Counted from the first letter of the stretch, positions 40,453 to 49,680 are shown. The stretch is DNA of 64,000 nucleotides from Comamonas testosteroni (GCA_008727115.1 CP044131.1:1550001-1614000); one strand, 5' to 3'. A program made the numbers and translations. Notes: generated from the sequence alone by a model not told the origin.

Positions 40453-41852
40453 TAGTGGAATGGATTTTGACACCCGATCGCATCTCTGGTGCTATGGGTT
40501 TGGTAGCTGCTTACGCAGGCATGTGCTGGGGTATAGCCGCAAAAGTACGTAAAAAGCGTCGGGCCGAAGAGGCAGAGAGCGGCACTCCTCAAGGCAATGC
40601 TGCGGCGCCAGCGGTGCTGGTTACCTATGCCAGCCAGACGGGCCAGGCCGAATCTCTGGCCCGAGCCACAGCCAAGATGCTGATCGACGGCGGTCTGCAA
40701 GTGCGACTGCTGCCTGTGGAAAAGTTGACAGTCGAGTTGCTGCAGCAATACGCGCACAGCCTGTGGATGCTGTCGACCACGGGCGAGGGCGATGCGCCCG
40801 ACCATGCTCTGGGCTTTGTGCAGCAGCTCATGCCCCAGCAGCCTGTACTGGCTTCACATCAAAGCCTGGTGCTGGCGCTCGGCGATCGCGAGTATCAGCA
40901 ATTCTGCGCATTTGGCGTGCAGGTGCATGAGTGGCTCGAAAGCTCTGGTGCGCGCAGCGATCTGGTCTGCGTGGACAACATGGATGCGCCCAGCCTGCAG
41001 CGCTGGCAGGCCCAGGTGGGGCAGATTCGACACAGCCTGCTAGGTGAGTCTGCTTCTGTGAAGACAGAAGATTTGGACTGGTTGCAAGCCCCTGTCAGTC
41101 AGAATTTTGTGCTCAGACAGCGGCGACTGCTCAACCCAGGCAGTCAGGGTGGAGGGCTGTATCAACTGGACTGGGTACCGCAGTCTGGCGAGTTGCCGTC
41201 GTGGGAGTCGGGCGATTTGGTCTCGCTGTGCGTGCCTGCCGATCCGGAGCGCGCGCGCGACTATTCGATAGCCTCCATCATGCAAGATGGCAGTCTGCAA
41301 CTGCTGGTACGCCAGAGCACGCGTGCTGATGGCTCGCCGGGGCTGGCTTCCGACTGGTTGTGTCATGGCATGACCGAAGGGGATGTGCTGGCGCTGACGC
41401 TGCGCGAACACCGTGGTTTCAGACTGGGCGAGAACGCCGAGAGGCCGCTGATCCTGATCGGCAATGGCTCGGGACTGGCTGGCTTGCTCAGCCATATCAA
41501 GGCCCGTGTGCAGCAGGGGCGTAGCGATCAATGGCTGCTTTTTGGAGAGCGCAGTCCGCAGCATGATGCGCTGTGTGCCGATCAACTTGCGGCATGGGTG
41601 GAGCAAGGCCAACTGGCACGGCTGGATCAGGCCTGGTCGCGCAACGGCAAGGATTCACGCTATGTGCAGGATTTGCTGCGCAGTCATGCCGAGGAGGTCA
41701 GGCAATGGGTGGGGCGCGGTGCGGCCATCTATGTCTGCGGTAGTTTGAATGGCATGGGGCAGGGCGTGCATTTGACGCTGCAGGCCATTCTCGGAGAAGC
41801 CAAGGTGGCCGAATTGCTGGATTCTGGTCGTTATCGGCGCGATGTCTATTGA
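40449..41852 (+). CDS. Membrane-anchored flavodoxin/FNR reductase (CysJ-like)
   Basis: A 467-residue diflavin reductase with one N-terminal transmembrane helix (ISGAMGLVAAYAGMCWGIAA, about 12-31). An FMN flavodoxin domain follows (VTYASQTGQAESLARATA, LSTTGEGDAPDHA), then an FAD/NADPH domain (RDYSIAS, ILIGNGSGLAGLLSHIKAR, YVCGSLNGMGQGVH and the C-terminal DVY). It would take electrons from NADPH in the cytosol and hand them to a membrane partner such as the PepSY protein. Related genes accompany siderophore receptor/ApbE clusters; a role in cysteine synthesis is less likely. Confidence 0.88.
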   Translation: MIVEWILTPDRISGAMGLVAAYAGMCWGIAAKVRKKRRAEEAESGTPQGNAAAPAVLVTYASQTGQAESLARATAKMLIDGGLQVRLLPVEKLTVELLQQYAHSLWMLSTTGEGDAPDHALGFVQQLMPQQPVLASHQSLVLALGDREYQQFCAFGVQVHEWLESSGARSDLVCVDNMDAPSLQRWQAQVGQIRHSLLGESASVKTEDLDWLQAPVSQNFVLRQRRLLNPGSQGGGLYQLDWVPQSGELPSWESGDLVSLCVPADPERARDYSIASIMQDGSLQLLVRQSTRADGSPGLASDWLCHGMTEGDVLALTLREHRGFRLGENAERPLILIGNGSGLAGLLSHIKARVQQGRSDQWLLFGERSPQHDALCADQLAAWVEQGQLARLDQAWSRNGKDSRYVQDLLRSHAEEVRQWVGRGAAIYVCGSLNGMGQGVHLTLQAILGEAKVAELLDSGRYRRDVY

Positions 41853-41888
41853 GTCAGCGTCGTAGTGACCTAGGCAAGTTTCAGAAAT

Positions 41889-41918
41889 GCAAAAAGCTGG
41901 CGATAGCCAGCTTTTTTG
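41889..41918. terminator. Bidirectional terminator
   Basis: AAAAAGCTGGC/GCCAGCTTTTTT with a GATA-type loop, between the convergent reductase and SWIB-domain genes. Confidence 0.88.
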
Positions 41919-41939
41919 CGGTCAATGCAAGCGCAGTGC

Positions 41940-42248
41940 TTACTTGACGTGCTTGCCGATCAGGCCAGCCATTTCGAACATCGAAACTTGGGGCTTGCCG
42001 AAGACTTCCTTGAGCTTGGCGTCGGCGTTGATCATGCGCTTGTTGGCAGCATCTTGCAGATTGTTGGCCTTGATGTAGACCCACAGCTTGCTGATGATTT
42101 CAGTGCGGGGCAGAGGATCTTTGCCAACCACGGCAGCCAGAGCAGCGCTAGGAGTCAGGGGTTTCATGAAGGCAGCGTTGGGTGTGCGCTTCTTAGCGGC
42201 GGGAGCTGTTGCGGGTGCTGCAGCGGGTGCCTTCTTTGCAGTTGCCAT
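41940..42248 (-). CDS. SWIB/MDM2-domain DNA-associated protein
   Basis: A 102-residue basic protein starting MATAKKAPAAAPATAPAAKK (Lys/Ala/Pro tail) with a SWIB domain (FMKPLTPSAALAAVVGKDPL, EIISKLWVYIKANNLQD). Bacterial SWIB proteins occur in Chlamydiae and beta-proteobacteria and are thought to bind DNA or condense the nucleoid; function untested. The ATG at 42246-42248 gives the family N-terminus. Confidence 0.88.
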   Translation of the reverse strand: MATAKKAPAAAPATAPAAKKRTPNAAFMKPLTPSAALAAVVGKDPLPRTEIISKLWVYIKANNLQDAANKRMINADAKLKEVFGKPQVSMFEMAGLIGKHVK

Positions 42249-42535
42249 ATTGCTTATTCCTAATTGGGTAGTGGACTTATCACCAGCGAAATACAGCTGC
42301 AATCCACTGGCTGAGTCTGATGCTAATGGCAAAAAATCGCTCTTCCAAGCTCATAGACTGTTTTTTTGCCTCGATTTGTTGCTCTGAGGCTCTTTAGGGC
42401 CTGTTTTCCTGGGTTTTCCCCTGAGAGTGTTGCGAAAAAGATGCTCGCTGAGTGAGCCGGCTTTCACTTGTGCTAGCGAGGAGCATGTTGTCCGGTACAA
42501 AGTGCAGCCAATGACAACTTCTATTGGAGACATTC

Positions 42536-43054
42536 ATGCAAGCTTCCCTTGAAATCTCAGCCTTCAGTACCTGTGACCTGTGCGATGCACATATCAGCGA
42601 TAACAGTGGCGACTTTCGTGTGCTGTCGCCCGTCTTTCGCAGCTACGGGGGCAAGACCCGCTTCGCGGGTGAGGTGAGAACCGTGCAGTGCCTGGATGAC
42701 AACAGCCTGGTGCGCGCTGTGCTGGCCGAGCCCGGTAAGGGGAGGGTTTTAGTGGTGGATGGTGGTGGCTCTCTGCGTCGGGCCTTGGTGGGTGGCAATG
42801 TGGCTGCCTCGGCAGCACAGAATGGTTGGGCCGGAGTGCTGGTCTATGGCTGTGTGCGAGATGTGGCCGAACTGGCCTCAATAGAAGTAGGCCTGTATGC
42901 ACTGGCGCTCAATCCCATGCCCACGGTCAAAAAAGCTCAAGGGTTGCGGGATGTCTCTGTGCAGATTGCCGGGCTGTGGGTAAGCCCTGGTGACTGGCTG
43001 TATGCAGATGCAGACGGCATTGTGCTGAGTCGGCGCAATCTCTTGCTTGATTGA
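42536..43054 (+). CDS. rraA: RraA family protein (ribonuclease E regulator / HMG aldolase fold)
   Basis: A 172-residue protein with SDNSGDFRVLSPVFRSYGGK and the family core GGNVAASAAQNGWAGVLVYG then CVRDVAEL. E. coli RraA binds RNase E and inhibits mRNA decay; many homologues are 4-hydroxy-4-methyl-2-oxoglutarate aldolases with the same fold. The R and D residues used by the aldolases (VRD) are present, so both roles remain open. The start MQASLEISAF is preceded by GGAGA. Confidence 0.88.
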   Translation: MQASLEISAFSTCDLCDAHISDNSGDFRVLSPVFRSYGGKTRFAGEVRTVQCLDDNSLVRAVLAEPGKGRVLVVDGGGSLRRALVGGNVAASAAQNGWAGVLVYGCVRDVAELASIEVGLYALALNPMPTVKKAQGLRDVSVQIAGLWVSPGDWLYADADGIVLSRRNLLLD

Positions 43055-43067
43055 AGTTTGATAGCGA

Positions 43068-43973
43068 CTAAGGATTGCTGTGCTTGGTCTTGGGCCACGT
43101 TGCGATCAAGATACTGGTCAGGGCGATGCCAAAGGCCAGCACTTGCGTGGAACCTATGTGTTCGTCCAGGATCAGCATTCCTATCAATGCTGCACTGATG
43201 GGGAGCAGCACGGTAAAAACACCGGCCTGTGCCGCAGGCACAGCGCGTAGACCTTTCATCCATAGCCAAACAGACCAGACGCAGGCAGCCAAAGCGTAGA
43301 ACAGCAGCAGTCCCCATGAGGGCAGCGAGACCGACGAAAAGTCGAATTGCAAGGCCAGATACAGGCCCATGGGGGTGGAGAGCGCAAAGCCCCAGAGATT
43401 GATCAGAGCTGTGATGCGCTTAGGGCTGATGCTGGCAGTGAGCTTTTTGCCGATAACGGCATAAGACGCTTCACAGAGAACTGCGGCAATCAGCAGCAAC
43501 TGCCCTAGGGTTTGTTGGGAATCTGAAACAAGGCCGCTTTCATTTTCTTTGCTCAAGGCATTGAGGCATATGCCGGCCACGGCGAGAGCAATTGCAGCCC
43601 ATGTACGCCCGTTAATGGTTTCGTGCAGAAACAGCCAGCTCATGATGGCAACGACAGCGGGTATGGCAGCCATGGTCACGCCTGCGGTGACGGCACTGGT
43701 CATAGCTACACCGCTGATCATGCACAGCGTAAACAGGAAGTTGCCGAAGAATGACTCTAAGAACAGCAGCAGCTTTGACTGTTTGCTTAAAAGAGGTTCA
43801 AGCGGGGGCGGACGTAGCCAACTCAGCATGGCGAAGACGCCAATGCCAAAGCGCAGCCAAGCCAGCAGCATGACGGGGAAGATCGCTGCCAAAGGCTTGG
43901 ACAAGGCTACATAGCTGCCAACCAGAGACATGCTGAGAGCCAGACAGAGATAGGCAAGAGGGCGGCTGGACAT
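43068..43973 (-). CDS. EamA/DMT-superfamily transporter
   Basis: A 301-residue inner-membrane protein with ten hydrophobic helices in two EamA repeats (for example LALSMSLVGSYVALSKPLAA and ISAALIGMLILDEHIGSTQV). The family exports amino acids and metabolites. It converges on rraA with a 13-base gap. Substrate unknown. Confidence 0.88.
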   Translation of the reverse strand: MSSRPLAYLCLALSMSLVGSYVALSKPLAAIFPVMLLAWLRFGIGVFAMLSWLRPPPLEPLLSKQSKLLLFLESFFGNFLFTLCMISGVAMTSAVTAGVTMAAIPAVVAIMSWLFLHETINGRTWAAIALAVAGICLNALSKENESGLVSDSQQTLGQLLLIAAVLCEASYAVIGKKLTASISPKRITALINLWGFALSTPMGLYLALQFDFSSVSLPSWGLLLFYALAACVWSVWLWMKGLRAVPAAQAGVFTVLLPISAALIGMLILDEHIGSTQVLAFGIALTSILIATWPKTKHSNP

Positions 43974-44204
43974 AGGGATGGCTTGCCAGGAAAAAACTCA
44001 ATGAAGTGATGGCACTGGAATGCAGTATGAATGCGCAGTTGCCCAGCTTGGTTCTAGGTGGTGAGGTTCGCTATTTTTGAAGCGTGTTCTTGCTGATAAG
44101 GCGGCTATAGCGGTCAGCGATTCAGGATGGGTTTCTTCATACTTCACTTGAAGGATGCCAGATCAATCATCTTGTTTACGCTATTTTTCATCAAGCAGGA
44201 ATGG

Positions 44205-44338
44205 ATTTTTGTATTGTGAAAAATTCAAATGCTGCGATGCCGAAAAATTTCTCAATACGAGAAATCAATTTTCTCATTGTGAAAATTAAAAATAACATGT
44301 TGATTTTATTGAAAATAAAATCAAGTCTTTTATAAGAC
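44205..44338 (+). promoter_or_regulatory. Palindrome array upstream of aceA
   Basis: An A+T-rich stretch in the 454-base gap before aceA holds similar inverted repeats. Site 1 is ATTTTT-N8-AAAAAT (44205-44224), site 2 ATTTCTC-N5-GAGAAAT (44247-44265) and site 3 AATTTTC-N7-GAAAATT (44267-44287). A longer palindrome lies at 44301-44323 (9-bp arms) and GTCTT-N4-AAGAC at 44325-44338. Sites 2 and 3 are spaced two helical turns apart. They look like operators for a glyoxylate-shunt regulator. No other gene is seen in 43974-44427. Confidence 0.55.
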
Positions 44339-44427
44339 ATAAGACATTTTTAAAGAAGCCACCGACGTACAGTGAAACCCAAGGACGAACACTTATTCAT
44401 CTTGTTTTAACCGCTAAGGAGTGCACC

Positions 44428-45759
44428 ATGCCCCAATCCCTGACCCAGCAACTGAGCCGTGAACAGCAAATTGCCGCCCTTGAAAAAGACTGGGCACAGA
44501 ACCCCCGTTGGAAGGGTGTCAAGCGCGGCTATAGCGCCGCCGATGTGGTGCGTCTGCGCGGCAGCCTGCAGCCTGAGCACACACTGGCTCAGCGTGGCGC
44601 TGAAAAGCTGTGGGCCAAGATCAATGGCGAATCCAAAAAGGGTTATGTGAATGCCTTTGGCGCAATCTCCGCCGGTCAGGCCATGCAACAAGCCAAGGCA
44701 GGCCTGGAAGCGGTGTACTTGTCGGGCTGGCAGGTCGCTGCTGATGGCAACACCTCCGAGACCATGTACCCCGACCAGTCGCTGTACGCCTATGACTCGG
44801 TGCCCACCATGGTGCGCCGCATCAACAACACCTTCAAGCGTGCCGACGAAATCCAGTGGGGTCGTGGCATCAATCCGGGCGATGCCGAGTTTATCGACTA
44901 CTTCCTGCCCATTGTGGCCGATGCAGAAGCGGGCTTCGGTGGTGTGCTCAATGCGTTCGAGCTGATGAAGAACATGATTGCAGCTGGTGCATCCGGCGTG
45001 CACTTTGAAGACCAGTTGGCTGCTGTGAAGAAGTGCGGACATATGGGGGGCAAGGTACTGGTGCCTACGCAAGAGGCCGTGGAGAAGCTGATTGCCGCGC
45101 GCTTTGCTGCAGACGTGATGGGTGTGCCGACCATCGTGCTGGCCCGTACCGATGCTGAAGCGGCCAACTTGATCACCAGCGATCACGATGCCAACGACAA
45201 GCCTTTCCTGACCGGCGAGCGCACCCAAGAAGGTTTTTACCGCGTCAAGAACGGCTTGGAGCAGTCCATCAGCCGCGGCGTTGCCTACGCTCCGTACGCT
45301 GATCTGGTGTGGTGCGAAACCGGCGTACCTGACATCGGCTTCGCTCGTGAATTTGCCCAAGCTGTTCACGCTGCCTGCCCTGGCAAGTTGCTGAGCTATA
45401 ACTGCTCGCCATCGTTCAATTGGAAGAAGAACCTCAACGACAGCCAGATCGCCTCCTTCCAGGAAGAGCTGTCAGCACTGGGCTACAAATTCCAGTTCAT
45501 CACGTTGGCTGGTATCCATATCAACTGGTACAACAGCTTCCAATTTGCCCATGCATATGCTCGAGGCGAAGGCATGAAGCATTACGTGAACATGGTGCAA
45601 GAGCCCGAATTCGCTGCTCGTGAAAAGGGCTACACCTTTGTCTCGCACCAGCAGGAAGTGGGTGCTGGTTACTTCGACGATGTGACGACTGTGATTCAGG
45701 GCGGTTCTTCCAGCGTAAAGGCGCTGACCGGCTCCACAGAGGAAGAGCAGTTCCATTGA
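44428..45759 (+). CDS. aceA: Isocitrate lyase
   Basis: A 443-residue enzyme that splits isocitrate into glyoxylate and succinate, the entry of the glyoxylate shunt for growth on acetate and fatty acids. The catalytic motif [14 protein letters not shown] (about residues 200-213) carries the active-site Cys. The start [15 protein letters not shown] follows AAGGAG by 7 bases. Monocistronic, with a palindrome-rich upstream region and a strong terminator. No aceB is adjacent. Confidence 0.96.
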   Translation: MPQSLTQQLSREQQIAALEKDWAQNPRWKGVKRGYSAADVVRLRGSLQPEHTLAQRGAEKLWAKINGESKKGYVNAFGAISAGQAMQQAKAGLEAVYLSGWQVAADGNTSETMYPDQSLYAYDSVPTMVRRINNTFKRADEIQWGRGINPGDAEFIDYFLPIVADAEAGFGGVLNAFELMKNMIAAGASGVHFEDQLAAVKKCGHMGGKVLVPTQEAVEKLIAARFAADVMGVPTIVLARTDAEAANLITSDHDANDKPFLTGERTQEGFYRVKNGLEQSISRGVAYAPYADLVWCETGVPDIGFAREFAQAVHAACPGKLLSYNCSPSFNWKKNLNDSQIASFQEELSALGYKFQFITLAGIHINWYNSFQFAHAYARGEGMKHYVNMVQEPEFAAREKGYTFVSHQQEVGAGYFDDVTTVIQGGSSSVKALTGSTEEEQFH

Positions 45760-45800
45760 TTCGCGCTGCCTCGTGAATCTGTCTATGTAAAAAAGGGGTT

Positions 45801-45836
45801 ATGCGCCCGGGGCGAAAGTCTCGGGCGCTTTTTTGT
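45801..45836 (+). terminator. Terminator after aceA
   Basis: GCGCCCG/CGGGCGC stem (45803-45809 with 45822-45828) followed by TTTTTTG. Confidence 0.88.
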
Positions 45837-45894
45837 TTGCCGGGTTAAAATGACAAAGTATTAATTCACAAGGGCGAGAAAGGCATCAACGGTT

Positions 45895-45936
45895 ATGACA
45901 CCGCGAACTACATCGGAGATGTATTTCAGCTGCTGA
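45895..45936 (+). CDS. Candidate threonine leader peptide of thrS
   Basis: A 13-codon ORF, MTPRTTSEMYFSC, lies in the thrS leader. Three of its first six codons specify Thr, including adjacent ACT-ACA at 45907-45912. A GAAAGG element lies about 10 bases before the ATG. Its Thr codons overlap segment 1 of an alternative RNA structure ending in a terminator before thrS. The architecture is that of amino-acid attenuators, but translation is unproven. Confidence 0.5.
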   Translation: MTPRTTSEMYFSC

Positions 45937-46015
45937 AGGCAGCTGGCGGTTCGCGCCTGCCCGAGATTTCTCGACACCTTTATCAAAGCGCGGACTGGTT
46001 CCGCGCTTTTTGCTT
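45902..46015 (+). promoter_or_regulatory. Candidate transcription attenuator upstream of thrS
   Basis: Four RNA segments can pair alternatively. Segment 1 (45902-45908, CGCGAAC) pairs with segment 2 (45949-45955, GTTCGCG). Segment 2, extended to 45947-45956, can instead form a 10-bp helix (two G-U pairs) with segment 3 (45988-45997). Segment 3 with segment 4 (45985-45994 with 46000-46009) is a 10-bp terminator stem followed by T5. A ribosome stalled on the leader Thr codons would cover segment 1 and favour the 2-3 antiterminator. Confidence 0.5.
45985..46014 (+). terminator. Terminator stem in the thrS leader
   Basis: AAAGCGCGGA/TCCGCGCTTT stem with the loop CTGGT, then TTTTTG. It lies 70 bases before the thrS start codon, so it would act as an attenuator, not as the end of a gene. 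Confidence 0.7.
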
Positions 46016-46080
46016 TCAGGCAACTCCAAAGCTCTGGCGCTGGCTTTCCCCCACACAAATTTGGTTTGACAAGGAATTTC

Positions 46081-48000
46081 ATGATCAACATCACGCTCCC
46101 CGATGGCTCCAAGCGCGAATATCCCGGCCCGGTGACGGTTGCTGAGGTCGCAGCCTCGATTGGCTCTGGTTTGGCTAAGGCAGCATTGGCCGGCAAGATC
46201 GAAGGCAAGGTCGTGGACACCAGTTTTGTGATCGAGCAGGACAGCCCGCTGTCCATCATTACCGCCAAGGATGCCGATGGCCTGGATGTGATCCGCCACT
46301 CGACGGCCCACTTGCTGGCTTACGCGGTCAAGGAACTGTTTCCTGATGCTCAGGTCACGATCGGCCCTGTGATCGAAAACGGCTTCTACTACGACTTCTC
46401 GTACAAGCGCCCCTTTACGCCTGAAGATTTGGCTGCCATCGAAAAGAAGATGACCGAGCTGGCCAACAAGGACGAACAAGTGGTGCGCCGCGTACTGCCG
46501 CGTGATGAGGCGGTGGAGTACTTCAAGGATCTCGGTGAGGCGTACAAGGCTGAGATCATTGCCTCTATTCCCAGCAATGAAGATGTGAGTCTGTACCGCG
46601 AAGGCGCTTTTGAAGACTTGTGCCGCGGCCCCCACGTGCCCAGCACCGGCAAGCTCAAGCACTTCAAGTTGATGAAGGTGGCCGGTGCTTACTGGCGCGG
46701 CGATCACCGCAACGAAATGCTGCAGCGTATCTACGGCACTGCATGGGCCACCAAGGATGAGCTCAAGGACTATCTGTTCCGCTTGGAAGAGGCTGAAAAG
46801 CGCGATCACCGTAAGCTGGGTCGTGAGCTGGACTTGTTCCACATTGACGAGCACTCGCCAGGAACCGTGTTCTGGCACCCCAAGGGCTGGTCAGTCTGGC
46901 AGCAGGTCGAGCAGTACATGCGCAAGGTCTATCAGGACAACGGCTATCAGGAAGTGAAGGCTCCCCAGATCTTGGACAAGACCTTGTGGGAAAAGACAGG
47001 TCACTGGGATAAGTATCGCGAAAACATGTTCACGACCGATTCGGAAAAGCGTGAATATGCCTTGAAGCCCATGAACTGCCCGGGCCATATCATCATCTTC
47101 AAGCAAGGCATCAAGAGCTATCGTGATCTGCCGTTGCGCTTTGGTGAGTTTGGCAACTGTCACCGCAATGAGCCCACAGGCTCGCTGCACGGCATCATGC
47201 GTGTGCGTGCCTTCACGCAGGATGATGGTCACATCTTCTGTACCGAAGACCAGATTCAGGCCGAAGTGACTGCCTTTACCGCGCTGCTGCAGAAGGTGTA
47301 TGCCGACTTTGGCTTCACCAATATCCTGTATCGCCTGTCGACGCGACCTGAAAAGCGCATCGGTAGTGATGAAGACTGGGACAAGGCTGAGAATGCATTG
47401 GCCGAAGGTCTGCGTGCTTCAGGCTGTGAGTTTGAATATTTGCCTGGTGAAGGCGCCTTCTACGGTCCCAAGATTGAGTACACCCTGAAAGATGCCCTGG
47501 GTCGTGAATGGCAGTGCGGCACGATTCAGGTGGACCCCAATTTGCCCGAGCGCCTTGATGCGGAATTTGTGGGTGAAGATGGCGAGCGCCATCGTCCCGT
47601 GATGCTGCACCGCGCCATTCTGGGTTCACTGGAGCGTTTTATCGGTATTTTGATCGAGCATCACTCTGGCGCGCTGCCCGCTTGGCTGGCTCCCGTGCAG
47701 GCTGCCGTGCTCAATATTACGGACGCTCAGGCGGACTATGCGCAGGAAGTGGCGCAAAAGCTGCAAAAAGCATTGCCGAATCAAAGCCTTAGGGTGGTGA
47801 CTGATCTGCGCAATGAAAAGATTACGTATAAAATACGGGAGCATTCCATGCAAAAGCTGCCCTACATCCTTGTCGCAGGCGATAAGGAGAAGGCAGCTGG
47901 TGCGGTTGCAGTGCGCGCCCGGGGGAATAAAGACCTCGGTGTGATGTCGGTTGATGCATTCATTGAATTGCTGGCCAAGGACGTCACGGCAAAGGCCTAA
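46081..48000 (+). CDS. thrS: Threonyl-tRNA synthetase
   Basis: A 639-residue class II synthetase starting [16 protein letters not shown]. It contains an N-terminal TGS domain, an editing domain with the HxxxH motif ([15 protein letters not shown] region), a catalytic core with [11 protein letters not shown] (Zn-binding Cys) and a C-terminal anticodon-binding domain. First gene of the thrS-infC-rpmI-rplT-pheS-pheT-ihfA operon. The leader holds a possible Thr attenuator. Confidence 0.97.
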   Translation: MINITLPDGSKREYPGPVTVAEVAASIGSGLAKAALAGKIEGKVVDTSFVIEQDSPLSIITAKDADGLDVIRHSTAHLLAYAVKELFPDAQVTIGPVIENGFYYDFSYKRPFTPEDLAAIEKKMTELANKDEQVVRRVLPRDEAVEYFKDLGEAYKAEIIASIPSNEDVSLYREGAFEDLCRGPHVPSTGKLKHFKLMKVAGAYWRGDHRNEMLQRIYGTAWATKDELKDYLFRLEEAEKRDHRKLGRELDLFHIDEHSPGTVFWHPKGWSVWQQVEQYMRKVYQDNGYQEVKAPQILDKTLWEKTGHWDKYRENMFTTDSEKREYALKPMNCPGHIIIFKQGIKSYRDLPLRFGEFGNCHRNEPTGSLHGIMRVRAFTQDDGHIFCTEDQIQAEVTAFTALLQKVYADFGFTNILYRLSTRPEKRIGSDEDWDKAENALAEGLRASGCEFEYLPGEGAFYGPKIEYTLKDALGREWQCGTIQVDPNLPERLDAEFVGEDGERHRPVMLHRAILGSLERFIGILIEHHSGALPAWLAPVQAAVLNITDAQADYAQEVAQKLQKALPNQSLRVVTDLRNEKITYKIREHSMQKLPYILVAGDKEKAAGAVAVRARGNKDLGVMSVDAFIELLAKDVTAKA

Positions 48001-48091
48001 AGCAGATTAATTTTTGTGGCGGGTCGGCCAGCGCGCAGTGCACGCTAGCCGGCTACGCTGTTGTAGCCATTTCAATCCAAGGGTGAAAACC

Positions 48092-48712
48092 ATAGCTACT
48101 GAATTTCGCGATCGGCGCCACCGTGAAGAGCGCAAGCATCGACTGAACCGAGAAATCATGGCGCCTGAAGTGCGTCTGTCTGGTCCTGATAACGAGCCTC
48201 TGGGCATCGTGCCTCTGCAAGAGGCACTGCGCATGGCCGGTGATTTGGACGTTGACCTGGTAGAGATTGCAGCTACTGCATCTCCTCCTGTCTGCCGTTT
48301 GATGGATTACGGCAAGTTCAAGTACCAGGAACAGAAGAAGGCAGCTGAAGCCAAGGCCAAGCAAACCGTTATCGAAATCAAGGAAGTGAAGTTCCGCCCT
48401 GGTACGGATGACGGCGACTACAACATCAAGTTGCGCAACATCCGCCGCTTCCTGGCTGATGGCGATAAGTGCAAGATCACGCTGCGTTTCCGTGGCCGTG
48501 AAATCACGCACCAGCAACTGGGTCTGAATCTGCTCAATCGTCTGCGTGACGATCTGGCCGATTCCATTCAGGTGGAGCAGTTTCCCAAGCTGGAAGGTCG
48601 TCAGATGATCATGATGATCTCCCCGGCTCGTGCGATGAAGAAGCCTGCTGGGGCTGCAAAACCCCAGGCAGATGGCGCTTCTGCTGCACCTGAGGCTGCA
48701 GATAAGGCATAA
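48092..48712 (+). CDS. infC: Translation initiation factor IF-3, non-standard start codon
   Basis: A 206-residue factor that prevents premature subunit joining and checks start codons. The conserved protein starts [20 protein letters not shown], and the codon in start position is ATA (48092-48094), with AAGGGTG nine bases upstream. E. coli infC uses AUU for autoregulation, so a rare start here fits. A GTG three codons earlier (48083) is possible but directly abuts the RBS-like AAGG. The C-terminus has an Ala/Pro-rich extension. Confidence 0.93.
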   Translation: MATEFRDRRHREERKHRLNREIMAPEVRLSGPDNEPLGIVPLQEALRMAGDLDVDLVEIAATASPPVCRLMDYGKFKYQEQKKAAEAKAKQTVIEIKEVKFRPGTDDGDYNIKLRNIRRFLADGDKCKITLRFRGREITHQQLGLNLLNRLRDDLADSIQVEQFPKLEGRQMIMMISPARAMKKPAGAAKPQADGASAAPEAADKA

Positions 48713-48735
48713 TTGCTGTTTTGCTTTTGCAAGCC

Positions 48736-48762
48736 AAGGTGGGCTTGGCCCACTTTTGTTTT
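48736..48762 (+). terminator. Hairpin with T-run in the infC-rpmI gap (possible L20-type leader)
   Basis: A 9-bp stem (48736-48744 with 48748-48756) is followed by TTTTGTTTTG. It stands 240 bases before rpmI in a 283-base gap that holds no gene. In E. coli, L20 represses rpmI-rplT via structures in this region; a comparable leader is possible. Confidence 0.5.
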
Positions 48763-48995
48763 GTGCAGCAAAAGAAAAATTGCGATTGGCGTAAGTCGGG
48801 TGAGAGGCAAGAAGCACACCTTAAGGTGAAGGTTCTTGGCACATCGTGGTTGCGTCAATCCACAGAATTTGCAGGCTTGCTTGCAAGACGCTGGTCGAAT
48901 GCAAATTCGGCTGGTGAACAAGTGCCTCGGAGGCTAGCGAAGTGTGTGCAGGTTGCACACCGCCTTGCGAGCACAAATTCAATAGGAGCATTCAC

Positions 48996-49199
48996 ATGCC
49001 CAAAATGAAGACCAAGAGCAGCGCGAAGAAGCGTTTTCGCGTTCGTCCAGGTGGTACCGTCAAGCGCGGTCAAGCCTTCAAGCGTCACATCTTGACCAAG
49101 AAGACCACGAAGAATAAGCGTCACCTGCGTGGCATTACCTCCGTGCATGAAGGCGATATGGGCTCCATCGCAAAGATGCTGCCTTCCGCTGGCCTGTAA
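48996..49199 (+). CDS. rpmI: 50S ribosomal protein L35
   Basis: A 67-residue, very basic protein: [20 protein letters not shown], then [16 protein letters not shown], the L35 signature. The start follows TAGGAG by 9 bases. Between infC and rplT as in nearly all bacteria. Confidence 0.97.
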   Translation: MPKMKTKSSAKKRFRVRPGGTVKRGQAFKRHILTKKTTKNKRHLRGITSVHEGDMGSIAKMLPSAGL

Positions 49200-49225
49200 T
49201 TCACTGACGAACTAGGAGAAAACAC

Positions 49226-49585
49226 ATGCCTCGCGTCAAACGTGGTGTAACGGCTCGCGCCCGCCATAAAAAAGTTCTGAACCTGGCCAAGGGTTTCCGC
49301 GGTCGCCGTGGTAACGTCTTCCGCGTTGCCAAGCAAGCGGTGATGAAGGCTGGTCAGTATGCCTACCGTGACCGTCGCAACAAGAAGCGCGTGTTCCGCC
49401 AACTGTGGATCGCTCGTATCAATGCTGCTTCGCGTGAACTGGGCCTGACATACAGCCAATTCGCCAACGGCCTGAAGAAGGCTGCCATCGAAATCGACCG
49501 CAAGATGCTGGCCGATATCGCTGTGCACGACAAGGCTGCTTTTGCAGCTATCGTCGACCAAGTCAAGGCCAAGCTGGCTGCCTGA
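49226..49585 (+). CDS. rplT: 50S ribosomal protein L20
   Basis: A 119-residue protein with the L20 pattern [20 protein letters not shown] and [20 protein letters not shown]. It binds 23S rRNA early in assembly and in other bacteria represses its own operon. AGGAG lies 8 bases before the start. Confidence 0.97.
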   Translation: MPRVKRGVTARARHKKVLNLAKGFRGRRGNVFRVAKQAVMKAGQYAYRDRRNKKRVFRQLWIARINAASRELGLTYSQFANGLKKAAIEIDRKMLADIAVHDKAAFAAIVDQVKAKLAA

Positions 49586-49636
49586 GGTCACGATCGGTAG
49601 TTACTCTTGATTTAGTAGCTGCTGGTGCACAAACAG

Positions 49637-49680
49637 CAAGGGCTAGGGCTTGAAAAGGCACTAGCCCTTGTTTCTTTTTA
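49637..49680 (+). terminator. Terminator/attenuator between rplT and pheS
   Basis: A 10-bp perfect stem CAAGGGCTAG/CTAGCCCTTG with a 14-base loop, then TTTCTTTTT. Part of it overlaps an R3-like repeat (AGTAGCTGCT, 49615-49624). No Phe-rich leader ORF is visible, unlike E. coli pheM. Confidence 0.75.

Noticed and set aside
40449-41852. Assignment of the flavodoxin/FNR reductase as cysJ, partner of cysI
   Set aside because: It has a membrane anchor, overlaps apbE and lies in the siderophore-reduction cluster 31 kb from cysI.
45861-46268. Minus-strand frame across the thrS leader and start
   Set aside because: Overlaps thrS antisense; the leader is better explained by RNA structure.
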